NCBI RefSeq assembly: GCF_001425605.1
Contig: NZ_LMRG01000010.1
Coordinates: forward strand, 115,939-164,088
Length of the DNA stretch: 48,150 bases
DNA from: Rhizobium sp. Leaf453
Lineage (GTDB): Bacteria; Pseudomonadota; Alphaproteobacteria; Rhizobiales; Rhizobiaceae
Direction of reading: 5' to 3'
Shown here: in pieces, positions 24,238-34,738 of the stretch
Layout of the letters: every line of letters starts with the position of its first letter
Position numbering within the stretch: the first letter of the stretch is position 1
The notes under the pieces: generated by a model
What the model saw: the letters and a program-made list of their open reading frames with translations, nothing else
Told to the model about the DNA's origin: nothing
Databases searched by the model: none
Translations under genes and position numbers: made by a program

Positions 24238-25216
24238 GTGAACCAGCTTCGCTCTCATCCCAGGCTTGTCCGCAAACTTCAGGAGGCGCTCGGCGATCAG
24301 CTTTGTGTTGCTCTGGACGACGCGACTGTCGTCGAAATCATGCTCAATCCGGACGGAAAGCTGTTCATCGAACGCCTCGGTCACGGCGTTGCCCGCGCTG
24401 GCGAGATGTCATCCGCTGCCGCGGAGATGGTCATTGGCACAGTCGCGCACGCGCTTCAGTCAGAGGTCGACACGGAACATCCAATCATATCCGGCGAGCT
24501 GCCTATCGGTGGCCACCGCTTCGAAGGTCTGTTGCCCCCTGTTTGTAGCCAAGCCTGCCTTCACGATTCGACGGAGGGCATCGCGCTTCATTCCGCTCGA
24601 AGACTATGTTCGCACCGGCGTGATGACAGAATACCAGGCCTCGACGATCCGCAGTGCCATTTCCGCGAGGCTCAACATCATCATTTCCGGGGGAACAGGC
24701 TCCGGTAAGACGACGCTTGCGAATGCTGTCATCCACGAGATCGTCAAATCTGCGCCGGAGGATCGGCTCGTCATTCTTGAGGACACCGCGGAAATCCAAT
24801 GCACGGCCGAAAACGCTGTTCTCCTCCATACCAGCGATACAATCGACATGGCGCGGCTCTTGAAGAGCACAATGCGGCTGCGTCCGGACCGGATCGTCGT
24901 TGGCGAAGTTCGCGACGGCGCGGCCCTGACATTGCTCAAGGCCTGGAACACCGGCCACCCGGGCGGCGTGGCGACAATTCACTCGAACACCGCCATGTCG
25001 GCGCTGCGTCGGCTTGAACAGCTGACAGCGGAGGCAAGCCAGCAGCCGATGCATGAGGTGATCGGAGAGGCCGTCGACCTGGTCATTTCAATTGAGCGGA
25101 CGCCAGGGGGGCGGCTTGTTCGCGACATCATTCAAGTCGAGCGGTTCATCAACGGACGGTACGAGATCGAATCCGATCAGCTCACCGAAGAACAGGAGGC
25201 GCGCCATGTCGCGTAA
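24238..25216 (+). pseudogene. trbB: Conjugal transfer ATPase TrbB (VirB11 family) with a frameshift
   Basis: Two frames make one VirB11-type hexameric ATPase, 325 residues when joined. The first frame (GTG 24238, AGGAG before it) gives NQLRSHPRLVRKLQEALGD to HRFEGLLPPV. The second continues VAKPAFTIRRRAS, PLEDYV, Walker A GGTGSGKTT, LVILEDTAEIQC, RPDRIVVGEVRDGAA, and GHPGGVATIHSNT. They join if one T is removed from GTTT at 24541-24544. As written, translation ends at about residue 156, before the ATP site. Because the rest of the operon is intact, a sequencing error is plausible. The last 11 bases overlap trbC. Confidence 0.9.
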
Positions 25217-25589
25217 GGATACCCTCATCGCCGCCGCACTCGTGGCGGCGCCAATCATTCTTGCCTCTGCCGCGCCGGCGCTCGCCAGTTCCGGCGGCAG
25301 CCTCCCATGGGAAGGGCCACTGCAGCAGATCCAGGAGTCGATAACCGGCCCGGTCGCGGGTGCGATCGCGCTTGCAGCCGTGGCCATTGCCGGCGGCATG
25401 CTCATCTTCGGCGGCGAGCTCAACGATTTCGCGCGGCGTCTTGTGTATGTCGTGCTCGTCGCCGGCATCCTGCTCGGCGCGACCAACATCGTCGGCCTGT
25501 TTGGCGCGACCGGCGCTTCGATCGGGCTGACGGACGAGCAGATCACCTCGATCGGTTCGAACGGAGGAGGGAAGGGAGAGCATGGCTGA
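25206..25589 (+). CDS. trbC: Pilin-like TrbC (VirB2 family)
   Basis: A 127-residue protein with a signal-like hydrophobic N-terminus ([20 protein letters not shown]), then two membrane helices ([19 protein letters not shown] and [21 protein letters not shown]), as in VirB2/TrbC propilins, which are processed and assembled into the conjugative pilus. ATG 25206 lies inside the end of trbB, after GAGGCGCGCC. The TraF-type protease encoded at 38646-39212 is the likely processing enzyme, as in IncP plasmids (family knowledge). Confidence 0.93.
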   Translation: MSRKDTLIAAALVAAPIILASAAPALASSGGSLPWEGPLQQIQESITGPVAGAIALAAVAIAGGMLIFGGELNDFARRLVYVVLVAGILLGATNIVGLFGATGASIGLTDEQITSIGSNGGGKGEHG

Positions 25590-25881
25590 GTCCCTCTCCG
25601 GCCTGCGGCGTAACCGCATCCACCGCGCGCTGTCGCGCCCGAACCTGCTGATGGGCGCCGACCGGGAGCTGGTGCTGATCACCGGTCTTGCAGCCGTGAT
25701 CCTGATCTTCGTCGTACTGACGGTTTATTCGGCGATCTTCGGGGTCGCCGTCTGGGTCGTGATCGTCGGGCTGCTCCGGATGATGGCGAAGTCCGACCCC
25801 CATATGCGGCAGGTCTATATCAGGCACATTTCCTACAAGCCCTATTACAAGGCGACCACTTCGCCGTGGCGCCGGTATTGA
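25582..25881 (+). CDS. trbD: TrbD (VirB3 family)
   Basis: A 99-residue inner-membrane protein. The N-terminal [30 protein letters not shown] region (in parts [16 protein letters not shown] and [10 protein letters not shown]) is the VirB3 signature, followed by a long hydrophobic hairpin ([20 protein letters not shown] then [11 protein letters not shown]). VirB3-type proteins work with the VirB4 ATPase, here TrbE directly downstream. It overlaps the trbC end by eight bases. Confidence 0.92.
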   Translation: MAESLSGLRRNRIHRALSRPNLLMGADRELVLITGLAAVILIFVVLTVYSAIFGVAVWVVIVGLLRMMAKSDPHMRQVYIRHISYKPYYKATTSPWRRY

Positions 25882-25891
25882 GGTGGCGCCC

Positions 25892-28348
25892 ATGGTAGCT
25901 CTCAAACGCTTCCGGGTGACCGGACCATCTTTTGCCGATCTCGTTCCCTATGCCGGGCTCGTCGACAATGGTGTCCTCCTTTTGAAGGACGGAAGTCTGA
26001 TGGCCGGCTGGTATTTCGCTGGCCCGGACTCCGAAAGCGCGACCGACCTCGAGCGGAACGAGCTGTCGAGGCAGATCAATGCCGTTCTGTCGCGGCTCGG
26101 AAGCGGGTGGATGATCCAGGTTGAGGCCATCCGCATTCCGACGGTCGACTATCCCACAGAAGACCGTTGCCATTTCCCCGATCCGGTGACCCGCGCGATC
26201 GACGCTGAGCGGCGCGCGCATTTCGCGCGCGAGCAGGGGCATTTCGAGAGCAAGCATGCGCTGATCCTGACCTACCGGGCACTTGAGTCCAAGAAGACTG
26301 TACTCAGCAAATACATCTATTCGGACGAGGAGAGCCGGAAGAAATCCTACGCGGACACAGTTCTGTTCGTGTTTCGTAATGCGATCCGGGAAATCGAACA
26401 GTATCTCGCCAACACGCTTTCGATCCGGCGAATGGAAACCCGCGAAACGGTCGAAAGGGGAGGGGAGCGAACTGCCCGATACGACGAGCTGCTCCAGTTC
26501 GCCCGCTTCTGCATTACCGGCGAGAGCCATCCGATCAGGCTTCCCGATGTTCCGATGTATCTCGACTGGATCGCCACCGCGGAGCTTGAGCACGGACTGA
26601 CACCGAAGGTCGAAAACCGCTTCCTCGGCGTCGTTGCGATCGACGGTCTGCCGGCCGAAAGCTGGCCCGGTATTCTGAACAGCCTAGACCTGATGCCGCT
26701 CACCTATCGGTGGTCGTCACGCTTCATCTTCCTTGATGCCGAGGAAGCCCGGCAAAAGCTCGAGCGCACGCGGAAGAAGTGGCAGCAGAAGGTCCGGCCG
26801 TTCTTCGACCAGATATTCCAGACACAAAGCCGATCCGTCGATCAGGATGCTATGACCATGGTGGCCGAGACCGAAGATGCCATCGCGCAGGCCTCGTCGC
26901 AGCTGGTTGCCTATGGCTATTACACACCGGTCGTCGTGTTGTTCGACAGCAATCGCGAGGCACTGCAGGAGAAAGCGGAAGGGGTCCGCCGGCTGATCCA
27001 GGCGGAGGGTTTTGCGGCGAGGATCGAAACGCTCAACGCCACCGACGCCTATCTCGGTAGCTTGCCGGGCAACTGGTATTGCAACATCCGTGAGCCGCTG
27101 ATCAACACCAGCAATCTCGCCGACTTGATTCCGCTGAATTCGGTATGGTCCGGAAACCCGGTTGCGCCATGCCCCTTTTACCCACCGAATTCCCCGCCTT
27201 TGATGCAGGTTGCGAGCGGCTCGACAGCGTTTCGTCTGAACCTGCATGTCGATGATGTCGGCCACACGCTGATCTTCGGGCCGACCGGTTCTGGCAAGTC
27301 GACGTTGCTCGCCCTGATCGCCGCACAGTTTCGCCGGTACGAACATGCGCAGATCTTCGCCTTCGACAAAGGCAGTTCACTTCTGCCCCTGACGCTCGCA
27401 GCCGGTGGCGATCACTATGAGATCGGCGGCGACAATGCCGAAGAGGGGAGGGCGTTGGCCTTTTGCCCATTGTCCGAACTCAAAAGTGATGCCGACCGGG
27501 CTTGGGCGACGGAATGGATCGAGATGCTGGTCGGCCTGCAGGGCGTCACCATCACCCCAGATCATCGCAACGCTATCTCTCGACAGATCGGCCTGATGGC
27601 GAGCGCATCCGGTCGGTCGCTCTCGGATTTCGTCAGCGGCGTGCAGCTACGCGAAATCAAGGACGCACTGCATCATTACACCGTCGATGGCCCGATGGGC
27701 CAGCTCCTCGATGCGGAAGAGGACGGCCTCACACTCGGCGCCTTCCAGACCTTCGAGATCGAGCAGCTGATGAATATGGGCGAACGCAATCTCGTGCCGG
27801 TGCTGACCTACCTGTTCCGCAGGATCGAAAAACGTTTGGATGGGTCGCCGAGCCTGATCGTGCTCGACGAGGCGTGGCTGATGCTCGGCCACCCTGTATT
27901 CCGCGACAAGATTCGCGAGTGGCTCAAGGTGCTCCGCAAGGCGAATTGCGCCGTCGTTCTCGCGACCCAATCAATCTCCGATGCAGAACGATCCGGGATT
28001 ATCGACGTGCTGAAGGAATCCTGCCCGACAAAGATTTGCCTTCCGAACGGCGCCGCCCGCGAGTCTGGGACGCGTGAATTCTACGAGCGCATCGGCTTCA
28101 ACGAGCGGCAGATCGAGATCGTCGCGACCGCCATGCCGAAGCGCGAATACTACGTCGCCACGCCAGAAGGCCGGCGGCTCTTCAACATGTCGCTTGGGCC
28201 AGTCGCGCTGAGCTTTGTCGGCGCGTCGAGCAAAGAGGACCTTAAACGCATCCGCGGACTGAAATCCGAACATGGCCGCGACTGGCCGATCCACTGGCTT
28301 GAAACGAGAGGAGTTCACGATGCCGCATCGCTACTCAAGTACGTATAG
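25892..28348 (+). CDS. trbE: Mating-channel ATPase TrbE (VirB4 family)
   Basis: An 818-residue VirB4-type ATPase that powers pilus assembly and substrate transfer at the inner membrane. The N-terminal CagE/TrbE domain begins MVALKRFRVTGPSFADLVPYAG. Walker A GPTGSGKST is at about residue 465 and Walker B SLIVLDEAWLMLG at about 654, with ATQSISDAERSGI after it. GTG 25883 is in frame upstream; ATG 25892 is chosen because the family starts at MVALKRF. The 3' end overlaps trbJ by 29 bases. Confidence 0.96.
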   Translation: MVALKRFRVTGPSFADLVPYAGLVDNGVLLLKDGSLMAGWYFAGPDSESATDLERNELSRQINAVLSRLGSGWMIQVEAIRIPTVDYPTEDRCHFPDPVTRAIDAERRAHFAREQGHFESKHALILTYRALESKKTVLSKYIYSDEESRKKSYADTVLFVFRNAIREIEQYLANTLSIRRMETRETVERGGERTARYDELLQFARFCITGESHPIRLPDVPMYLDWIATAELEHGLTPKVENRFLGVVAIDGLPAESWPGILNSLDLMPLTYRWSSRFIFLDAEEARQKLERTRKKWQQKVRPFFDQIFQTQSRSVDQDAMTMVAETEDAIAQASSQLVAYGYYTPVVVLFDSNREALQEKAEGVRRLIQAEGFAARIETLNATDAYLGSLPGNWYCNIREPLINTSNLADLIPLNSVWSGNPVAPCPFYPPNSPPLMQVASGSTAFRLNLHVDDVGHTLIFGPTGSGKSTLLALIAAQFRRYEHAQIFAFDKGSSLLPLTLAAGGDHYEIGGDNAEEGRALAFCPLSELKSDADRAWATEWIEMLVGLQGVTITPDHRNAISRQIGLMASASGRSLSDFVSGVQLREIKDALHHYTVDGPMGQLLDAEEDGLTLGAFQTFEIEQLMNMGERNLVPVLTYLFRRIEKRLDGSPSLIVLDEAWLMLGHPVFRDKIREWLKVLRKANCAVVLATQSISDAERSGIIDVLKESCPTKICLPNGAARESGTREFYERIGFNERQIEIVATAMPKREYYVATPEGRRLFNMSLGPVALSFVGASSKEDLKRIRGLKSEHGRDWPIHWLETRGVHDAASLLKYV

Positions 28349-29123
28349 ATGGTTTGCATGCCTGGCGGCCGCCTCGCTCACGATCGTAACCGCAGGTCCG
28401 GTGCAAGCCGGGACAGCCACCGGCGCTGCGACGGAATGGACGCAGCTCGCCAACAATGCGCAGCTCGTAGATCTCATGAAAAGCTCCGGCATCCAGGTCG
28501 ACAATCAGCTGACGCAGATCAGCCAGCTTGCAGAGCAGATCCAGAACCAGTTGAAGATCTACGAGAACATGCTGCAAAACACTGCGCAGCTTCCTGACCA
28601 TGTCTGGGGGCAGGTCGAAAGCGACCTCAACCAGCTGCGCAGCATCGTCGACCAGGGAGAGAGCATCGCCTTTTCGATGGGGAATGCGGACGACGTTCTT
28701 CAGCAGCGCTTTCAGAGTTATGCCGATCTCAAGACGAATTTGCCTGATAACGCAACGTTCTCCTCAACCTACCAGTCCTGGTCGAACACCAACCGGGACA
28801 CGATCGCCAGCTCGCTGAAAGCGGCTAGCCTCACGGCCGACCAGTTCGATAGCGAGGAAGATACGATGTCCTCGCTGCGGTCGATGTCCGAAACGGCTGA
28901 CGGGCAGATGAAGGCTTTGCAGATCGGCCACGAGATCGCCGTTCAGCAAGTCGCGCAAATGCAGAAGCTGCGCGGTCTCGTCTCCCAACAGATGACAATG
29001 ATGGGAACCTGGCTGCAGACGGAACAGACCGACAAGGACCTGGCGCAGGCGCGGCGGGAAAAGTTCTTCAACGCCGAGGTCAGGAGCGTTCCGGAAGGCC
29101 AGAAAATGGAGCCGCGTTGGTGA
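28320..29123 (+). CDS. trbJ: TrbJ (VirB5-like) transfer protein
   Basis: A 267-residue protein with a signal peptide (WFACLAAASLTIVTAGPVQAG) and a long helical mature part (NNAQLVDLMKSSGIQVDNQL, QISQLAEQIQNQLKIYENML, HEIAVQQVAQMQKLRGLVSQQ), like VirB5-type minor pilus proteins in the periplasm or pilus tip. ATG 28320 follows GAGAGGAG. The C-terminus, REKFFNAEV...PEGQKMEPRW, is nearly repeated at the C-terminus of the next gene product, TrbK. It overlaps trbE and trbK. Confidence 0.92.
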   Translation: MPHRYSSTYRWFACLAAASLTIVTAGPVQAGTATGAATEWTQLANNAQLVDLMKSSGIQVDNQLTQISQLAEQIQNQLKIYENMLQNTAQLPDHVWGQVESDLNQLRSIVDQGESIAFSMGNADDVLQQRFQSYADLKTNLPDNATFSSTYQSWSNTNRDTIASSLKAASLTADQFDSEEDTMSSLRSMSETADGQMKALQIGHEIAVQQVAQMQKLRGLVSQQMTMMGTWLQTEQTDKDLAQARREKFFNAEVRSVPEGQKMEPRW

Positions 29124-29320
29124 GCCGCTCCATCCTGATTGCCTTGCTGTTGGCAGTTGCCGCTGCATCATCTGCAGCGACAGTGCTGATCGTCAATTCC
29201 CGAAACACAGGAATACCTGCGCTCACCGAGGAGCAGCGCGCCGTCCGGGAAAAATTCTTCGGCTCCGACAAGGAACTGCCGCCGATCAAGGAAGGCCAGG
29301 AGATGCGCCCGAGATGGTGA
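29120..29320 (+). CDS. trbK: TrbK, entry-exclusion-type small membrane protein
   Basis: A 66-residue protein from a GTG that overlaps the trbJ stop by four bases (GTGA). One N-terminal helix (ILIALLLAVAAASSAATVLI) is followed by a short periplasmic part with REKFFGSDKELPPIKEGQEMRPRW (quoted in parts: REKFFGSDKELPP and EGQEMRPRW). In IncP plasmids TrbK is a lipoprotein for entry exclusion. No lipobox Cys is present here, so anchoring must be by the uncleaved helix. Identification rests mainly on gene order. Confidence 0.8.
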   Translation: MSRSILIALLLAVAAASSAATVLIVNSRNTGIPALTEEQRAVREKFFGSDKELPPIKEGQEMRPRW

Positions 29321-30495
29321 AGGTAACTGTTGCGCGTTCTTTCCTGATTACAGGTCTCTTTTTCCTCGCCTATGCTGTTCCCGCATTCGCGCAGGAGGGG
29401 CAGGTCCTCACGGAACTGGAAAATCAGGTCTCCTCCGCTGCGAAGGGGTGGGAGACCACCATCATGGAGGCGGCGAAATCCCTATTCTGGATTCTCGCAA
29501 CGATCGAGGTCGGCATTGCGGCCGTCTGGCTGGCGATCCAATCGGCCTCGCTGGACAGCTGGTTCGCCGAACTGGTGCGGCGGATCATGTTCATCGGGTT
29601 CTTCGCATTCGTTCTGACCCAAGGTCCGACCTTTGCGCGAGCGGTGGTTGACAGTCTTTTCCAGATTGGCGCCGGCACTGGTTCAGCGTCGCCCGCCGAA
29701 GTGTTCGATGCAGGCATCCGGGTCGCCTCGCAGATGTCGGAGCAGGCACAGTTCGGGGTGTTCGAAGACAATGCGCTTGCGATCGCGGCGGTGTTGGCGA
29801 TGGGCATCGTCGTTATCTGCTTCTCACTGGTCGCAGCGATTTTCGTGTCGGTCATGGTTGAGATGTATGTCGGCCTGCTCGCCGGCATGATCATGCTCGG
29901 ACTGGGCGGCTCTTCCTTCACGAAAGACTTTGCCATTCGATACCTCGTCTATGCCTTCGGCGTCGGCATGAAACTCATGGCCTTGGTGATGATCGCCAAG
30001 ATCGGATCGAACGTCCTGCTTGGGCTCGCTCAAGCTCCGACTGCCTCGTCGGATCAGTTCGTCACAACCTTGGCCATCGCCGGTATTTCCGTCGTGGTTT
30101 TCATCATCGCCATGTACGTCCCGAACATCATCCAGGGCGTCGTCCAGGGCGCATCGGTTTCCGGAGGAATGGAAGCGATCCGCCACGGCGGGCAGGCGGC
30201 GTCTTTCGCCGCCGGTGCTGGCTTCCTCACCGCCGGAGCTGCCGGCGCGGGGTTTGCAGCGACTCAAGCTGCACGAGCTGGCGGTTCATCCGTTGCAGGA
30301 GCCGCTCTTCGCGGCGTGGGTGCGAGCTTCACTTCCGGCGCGCAAGCAGCCGGATCTGCCGCGAAGGAAAAGGCAATCGGCTCTCCCGGCGCTTATGCCG
30401 GGTCCATTCTCGGACTGGCCAATGCGAAGCTCGATGAACAGCGCGGCGGTCATAGCGGACCGAAGCCTCCTCCCGAACGCAACGACAAACCATAA
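29314..30495 (+). CDS. trbL: TrbL (VirB6 family) channel protein
   Basis: A 393-residue polytopic membrane protein. A signal-like start (SFLITGLFFLAYAVPAFAQEG) is followed by at least five hydrophobic segments (for example WILATIEVGIAAVWLAIQ, IMFIGFFAFVLTQG, IAAVLAMGIVVICFSLVAAIF, VVVFIIAMYVPNIIQGVV). The C-terminal third is Gly/Ala rich (GGQAASFAAGAGFLTAGAAG) and ends with a proline- and charge-rich tail. VirB6/TrbL proteins form part of the inner-membrane channel. ATG 29314 overlaps trbK by seven bases. Confidence 0.93.
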   Translation: MVKVTVARSFLITGLFFLAYAVPAFAQEGQVLTELENQVSSAAKGWETTIMEAAKSLFWILATIEVGIAAVWLAIQSASLDSWFAELVRRIMFIGFFAFVLTQGPTFARAVVDSLFQIGAGTGSASPAEVFDAGIRVASQMSEQAQFGVFEDNALAIAAVLAMGIVVICFSLVAAIFVSVMVEMYVGLLAGMIMLGLGGSSFTKDFAIRYLVYAFGVGMKLMALVMIAKIGSNVLLGLAQAPTASSDQFVTTLAIAGISVVVFIIAMYVPNIIQGVVQGASVSGGMEAIRHGGQAASFAAGAGFLTAGAAGAGFAATQAARAGGSSVAGAALRGVGASFTSGAQAAGSAAKEKAIGSPGAYAGSILGLANAKLDEQRGGHSGPKPPPERNDKP

Positions 30496-30514
30496 TCGAG
30501 CAAGGGAAGAATAA

Positions 30515-31177
30515 ATGGCAGCGAACCGCACCCCGGAAAACCCGTATCTTGCCGCCCGTCAGGAATGGAGCGAACGCTATGGCTCCTATGTGAAGGCCGC
30601 AGCCGCATGGCGCATTGTTGGTGTCCTCGGTCTGGTTATGGCCGTCATCGGCTTCAGCTACGCGATGTATCTCAGCACCCAGGTCAGGCTCGTGCCTTAC
30701 ATCGTCGAGGTCGACAAGCTCGGAACTGCGGTCACGGCAGGTTTCCCCAAGCAGATCGAGTATGCCGATGTCCGCGTGGTGCGCTCCACACTCGGTAACT
30801 TCGTCACGAGCTTTCGCTCGATCACGCCGGATGCGGTGGTGCAGAAGCAATATATCGACCGCACCTACGCCCTTCTTCGCACGTCCGATCCGTCAACCGA
30901 GAAGGTCAACGCCTGGTTTCGAGGCAATTCTCCGTTCGAGAAGGCAAAGTCCTCGACGGTTGCCATCGAGGTCAACAACATCGTGGCGCTTTCGAACCAA
31001 ACCTATCAGATCGACTGGACGGAATACGAGCGGGACCGCAAGGGCAAGGAAACCGGCACACGCCGTTTCCGCGGCATCGCAACGGTCGCGCTCACCGCGC
31101 CACAGGATGAGGCGACGATCCGCCTCAATCCGATCGGCCTCTACGTCCGGGATTTCGACTGGACAGCACAGCTTTAA
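30515..31177 (+). CDS. trbF: TrbF (VirB8 family)
   Basis: A 220-residue bitopic protein. A short cytoplasmic start ([19 protein letters not shown]) precedes one membrane helix at about residues 35-55 ([20 protein letters not shown]) and a periplasmic NTF2-like domain ([54 protein letters not shown], and [13 protein letters not shown], the conserved NP-x-G-hydrophobic motif). VirB8-type proteins nucleate channel assembly. AGGGAAG precedes ATG 30515. Confidence 0.95.
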   Translation: MAANRTPENPYLAARQEWSERYGSYVKAAAAWRIVGVLGLVMAVIGFSYAMYLSTQVRLVPYIVEVDKLGTAVTAGFPKQIEYADVRVVRSTLGNFVTSFRSITPDAVVQKQYIDRTYALLRTSDPSTEKVNAWFRGNSPFEKAKSSTVAIEVNNIVALSNQTYQIDWTEYERDRKGKETGTRRFRGIATVALTAPQDEATIRLNPIGLYVRDFDWTAQL

Positions 31178-31194
31178 GGGCAGGGATTCTTTCA

Positions 31195-32007
31195 ATGAAA
31201 AAAACGGGATTGATCGCAGCCGCGGGCTGCTTCGCCGGACTCTTGCTTGCGGCGGGCGCGCAGGCGCAAAGCATGACGAGCAACGAGGTAAAAGGAACAA
31301 ATCTTTCCAGAAAGTGGCGCGGCACGCCGGGACTGGTCACGACAGGTCCGGACGGAAAGGTCATCTTCCTGTTCGGCGAGACCCAGCCGTCCGTCGTCTG
31401 CTCTCCTCTACAGGTCTGCGACATCGAACTTCAGGGAGGCGAGATCGTTCGCGACGTCCTCGTCGGTGACACCGTGCGCTGGAAGGTAGAGCCGGCCACC
31501 TCAGGCGCGACGGGCGGACAGGCTATCCATCTGATCGTCAAACCATCGGAGCCAGATCTTCTCACCTCGATGGTCATCACCACGTCACGGCGAACCTATC
31601 ATATCCAGCTCAAGTCCCATCCCAGCCAGTACATGGCGCGCGTTGGTTTCGAGTACCCCGAGGACACATCCACCAAGCTCGCCGACATCAATGCCCGTCT
31701 CGAAACCGGAGGCATTCCCGGCACGGCGCCGGACAAGCTGAACTTTTCCTATTCAATCAGCGGCGGTGCTTCGTGGAAGCCGAAGCGGGTCTATTCGGAC
31801 GGGGTGAAGACCTACATTCAGTTCCCGAAGTCGATTGCCGGCCAGGATGCGCCGGTGCTCTTCGTCGTCTCGGGCGGCCAGAACCGCATCGTCAACTATC
31901 GCATGAAGAACAACATGATGACCGTCGACTATGCGATCGACAAAGCAATCCTCGTCTCCGGTGTCGGTTGGAGGCAGCAGAAGATCACCATCCGGCGGGG
32001 AGGCTGA
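31195..32007 (+). CDS. trbG: TrbG (VirB9 family)
   Basis: A 270-residue exported protein of the outer-membrane core complex. The signal peptide ([20 protein letters not shown]) ends at about residue 25. The VirB9-type N-domain ([40 protein letters not shown]) and C-domain ([49 protein letters not shown]) are clear. It should partner TrbH and TrbI. It is tightly spaced with its neighbours. Confidence 0.95.
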   Translation: MKKTGLIAAAGCFAGLLLAAGAQAQSMTSNEVKGTNLSRKWRGTPGLVTTGPDGKVIFLFGETQPSVVCSPLQVCDIELQGGEIVRDVLVGDTVRWKVEPATSGATGGQAIHLIVKPSEPDLLTSMVITTSRRTYHIQLKSHPSQYMARVGFEYPEDTSTKLADINARLETGGIPGTAPDKLNFSYSISGGASWKPKRVYSDGVKTYIQFPKSIAGQDAPVLFVVSGGQNRIVNYRMKNNMMTVDYAIDKAILVSGVGWRQQKITIRRGG

Positions 32008-32010
32008 ACC

Positions 32011-32451
32011 ATGCGGAAGCTGTTCGCATTCTTCATCGCCACCGCGCTGCTCTCCAGTTGCCAAACGACCGACGACGCACTCACCACCAGCTCAACCCCG
32101 CTCGCCGTCTCCGGACCCGTGGCAAGCGCGATCGCCGGTGACATGGCAAGCCGTCTGGCTGAGCAGATCGGTCCCGCCGGTGCTGCGACCACGATCAAAT
32201 TGGAGAAGGACAGGTCGGAATTCGCGACCGCCCTCGAGGCGGCGCTGAAAGGGTGGGGCTATACGGTCGTCACCGACGGCAAGATCGCCAAAGACGTGAA
32301 GCCGGTTGAACTTGCTTATGCAATCGAGAGCTTCGACGGCGAAGTCTTTGCCCGAGTCTCGACACCTTCGATCGCTCTCGGGCGGGCTTATACGCCAACA
32401 GCCGCCGGCGCCACGCCGGCCAGTCCGCTTTCGATCATGCAGCGCAACTGA
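32011..32451 (+). CDS. trbH: TrbH outer-membrane lipoprotein
   Basis: A 146-residue lipoprotein. The signal peptide [17 protein letters not shown] has an LLSSC lipobox, with Cys17 as the lipidation site. The rest forms a small domain ([60 protein letters not shown]). TrbH stands in the VirB7 position of the core complex. It begins three bases after the trbG stop. Confidence 0.93.
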   Translation: MRKLFAFFIATALLSSCQTTDDALTTSSTPLAVSGPVASAIAGDMASRLAEQIGPAGAATTIKLEKDRSEFATALEAALKGWGYTVVTDGKIAKDVKPVELAYAIESFDGEVFARVSTPSIALGRAYTPTAAGATPASPLSIMQRN

Positions 32452-32462
32452 CGGAGAGCAAT

Positions 32463-33746
32463 ATGGTCCAGTCGCTCCAACTTGGCGCGTCAGCTCAGGC
32501 CAACGATCAAAATGGCATGCGCCGACTCAACCGCCTGCCGATCATCGTCGCCATCATCGTCATCGTTCTGTTCGTCAGCGTCGTCGTGATTGGTCTGTCG
32601 CTACGGGGGCTTTCCTTCAATCGCGGCGACATCGAGGGGGCTTCCAACACCCCTGCGACCAGTTTCGGCGACCAGCTCAAACGGGGCGTAACTGACGGCA
32701 TCATCGGCGAGCCAGAAAAGCAGGAGGTGTTTCAGCCAACGCCCGTCGTCGTGGAGAAGAAGGAAAAGCAGGAGCCCGTCGTCGAGCGCCGACCAGTTGA
32801 GCGACAAGACCGCCGACAAAGGCTCGAGTCCGAAGAGGAGTGGAAGGCTCGCCTGAAGCGCGAGCAGGATGAACAGTATATGCGCGAGGCGCAGCGGCAG
32901 CGGATGGCGCGTTTCCAGGCTCGTTCCGCGGCGCTCGATTCGCCGCAGAAGGTAGACATCTCCGATGTCGAGAAAGCTGCAAACTCCGCCAATGACAACG
33001 GCGGCCAGCCGAGAAATGCCGTGGCGAACAGCGCAACAGACCTTTATGCCGCCGCCATGAAATCCGGCCTGATGGGACAGAACGGCGATCAGAACGGGCA
33101 GACGTCGAAAGAGGATTTTTTCAATCAGGACATCAAGGATCTCGGCTATCTGCCAAACCAGGTCGTGCCGCAGATGTCACCCAATGAATTGAAGCGCGGT
33201 TCGGTCATCCCGGCGACATTGATCACCGGCCTCAATTCCGACCTGCCAGGCCGGATTACTGCTCATGTCAGCCAGAATGTCTACGATAGCGCAACCGGCT
33301 ATCGTCTTCTCATACCCCAGGGAGCGAAGCTCTTCGGTCGCTACGATTCCAAGGTCTCATTCGGCCAGGAACGTGTTCTCGTCGTCTGGACGGACCTCAT
33401 TTTCCCGAACGGATCTACCCTGCAGATCGGTGGTATGGCGGGCACAGACCCCGAAGGGTATGGCGGCTTCCAGGACAAGGTCGACCGCCATCTTTGGAGG
33501 ACATTCGGTTCTGCAGCCCTGGTGGCAATCATCGGGACGGGTATCGATATGTCGATGCCTGAGAGTTCGACGCTGGCAACGCAGGATACAGCCTCCGACG
33601 CGGCACGGCGAAATTTTGCCGAGAGCTTCGGTCGTGTTGCGGAAGAGACGATATCGAAAAACCTGAACGTTCAGCCGACGATCAACATTCGTCCGGGCTA
33701 CAAGTTTAATGTCCTCGTCGATCAGGACATCATTTTTCCGTCATAA
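32463..33746 (+). CDS. trbI: TrbI (VirB10 family)
   Basis: A 427-residue protein spanning both membranes. The N-terminal helix is at about residues 22-42 (LPIIVAIIVIVLFVSVVVIG). A charged, coiled stretch follows (RQDRRQRLESEEEWKARLKR and beyond), then the VirB10 domain: VIPATLITGLNSDLPGRITA, YRLLIPQGAKLFGRYDSKVS, VVWTDLIFPNGSTLQIGGMA, and the C-terminal NIRPGYKFNVLVDQDIIFP. It is the last gene of the trb operon. Confidence 0.95.
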   Translation: MVQSLQLGASAQANDQNGMRRLNRLPIIVAIIVIVLFVSVVVIGLSLRGLSFNRGDIEGASNTPATSFGDQLKRGVTDGIIGEPEKQEVFQPTPVVVEKKEKQEPVVERRPVERQDRRQRLESEEEWKARLKREQDEQYMREAQRQRMARFQARSAALDSPQKVDISDVEKAANSANDNGGQPRNAVANSATDLYAAAMKSGLMGQNGDQNGQTSKEDFFNQDIKDLGYLPNQVVPQMSPNELKRGSVIPATLITGLNSDLPGRITAHVSQNVYDSATGYRLLIPQGAKLFGRYDSKVSFGQERVLVVWTDLIFPNGSTLQIGGMAGTDPEGYGGFQDKVDRHLWRTFGSAALVAIIGTGIDMSMPESSTLATQDTASDAARRNFAESFGRVAEETISKNLNVQPTINIRPGYKFNVLVDQDIIFPS

Positions 33747-33761
33747 TATCGCGGCTAAATC

Positions 33762-33803
33762 GCGCAATCTGCCGGGCTCCCCCAAGCGCCGGGCAGATGC
33801 GCC
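33762..33803 (+). terminator. Hairpin downstream of trbI
   Basis: Inverted bases GCGCAATCTGCCGGGC and GCGCCGGGCAGATGCGC pair imperfectly around a CCCCCAA loop, 16 bases after the trbI stop. There is no T-run. It may terminate the long trb transcript before traR. Confidence 0.45.
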
Positions 33804-33896
33804 AAATAATCCAGTGGCAAGAGTCATGTTTTATGTCTTTGGGACTTGGAATACTCGCTGCAGCTGAGTAAATCTGGTGGGCGCAACGACCGTTAG

Positions 33897-34736
<840 letters not shown>

Positions 34737-34738
34737 CG

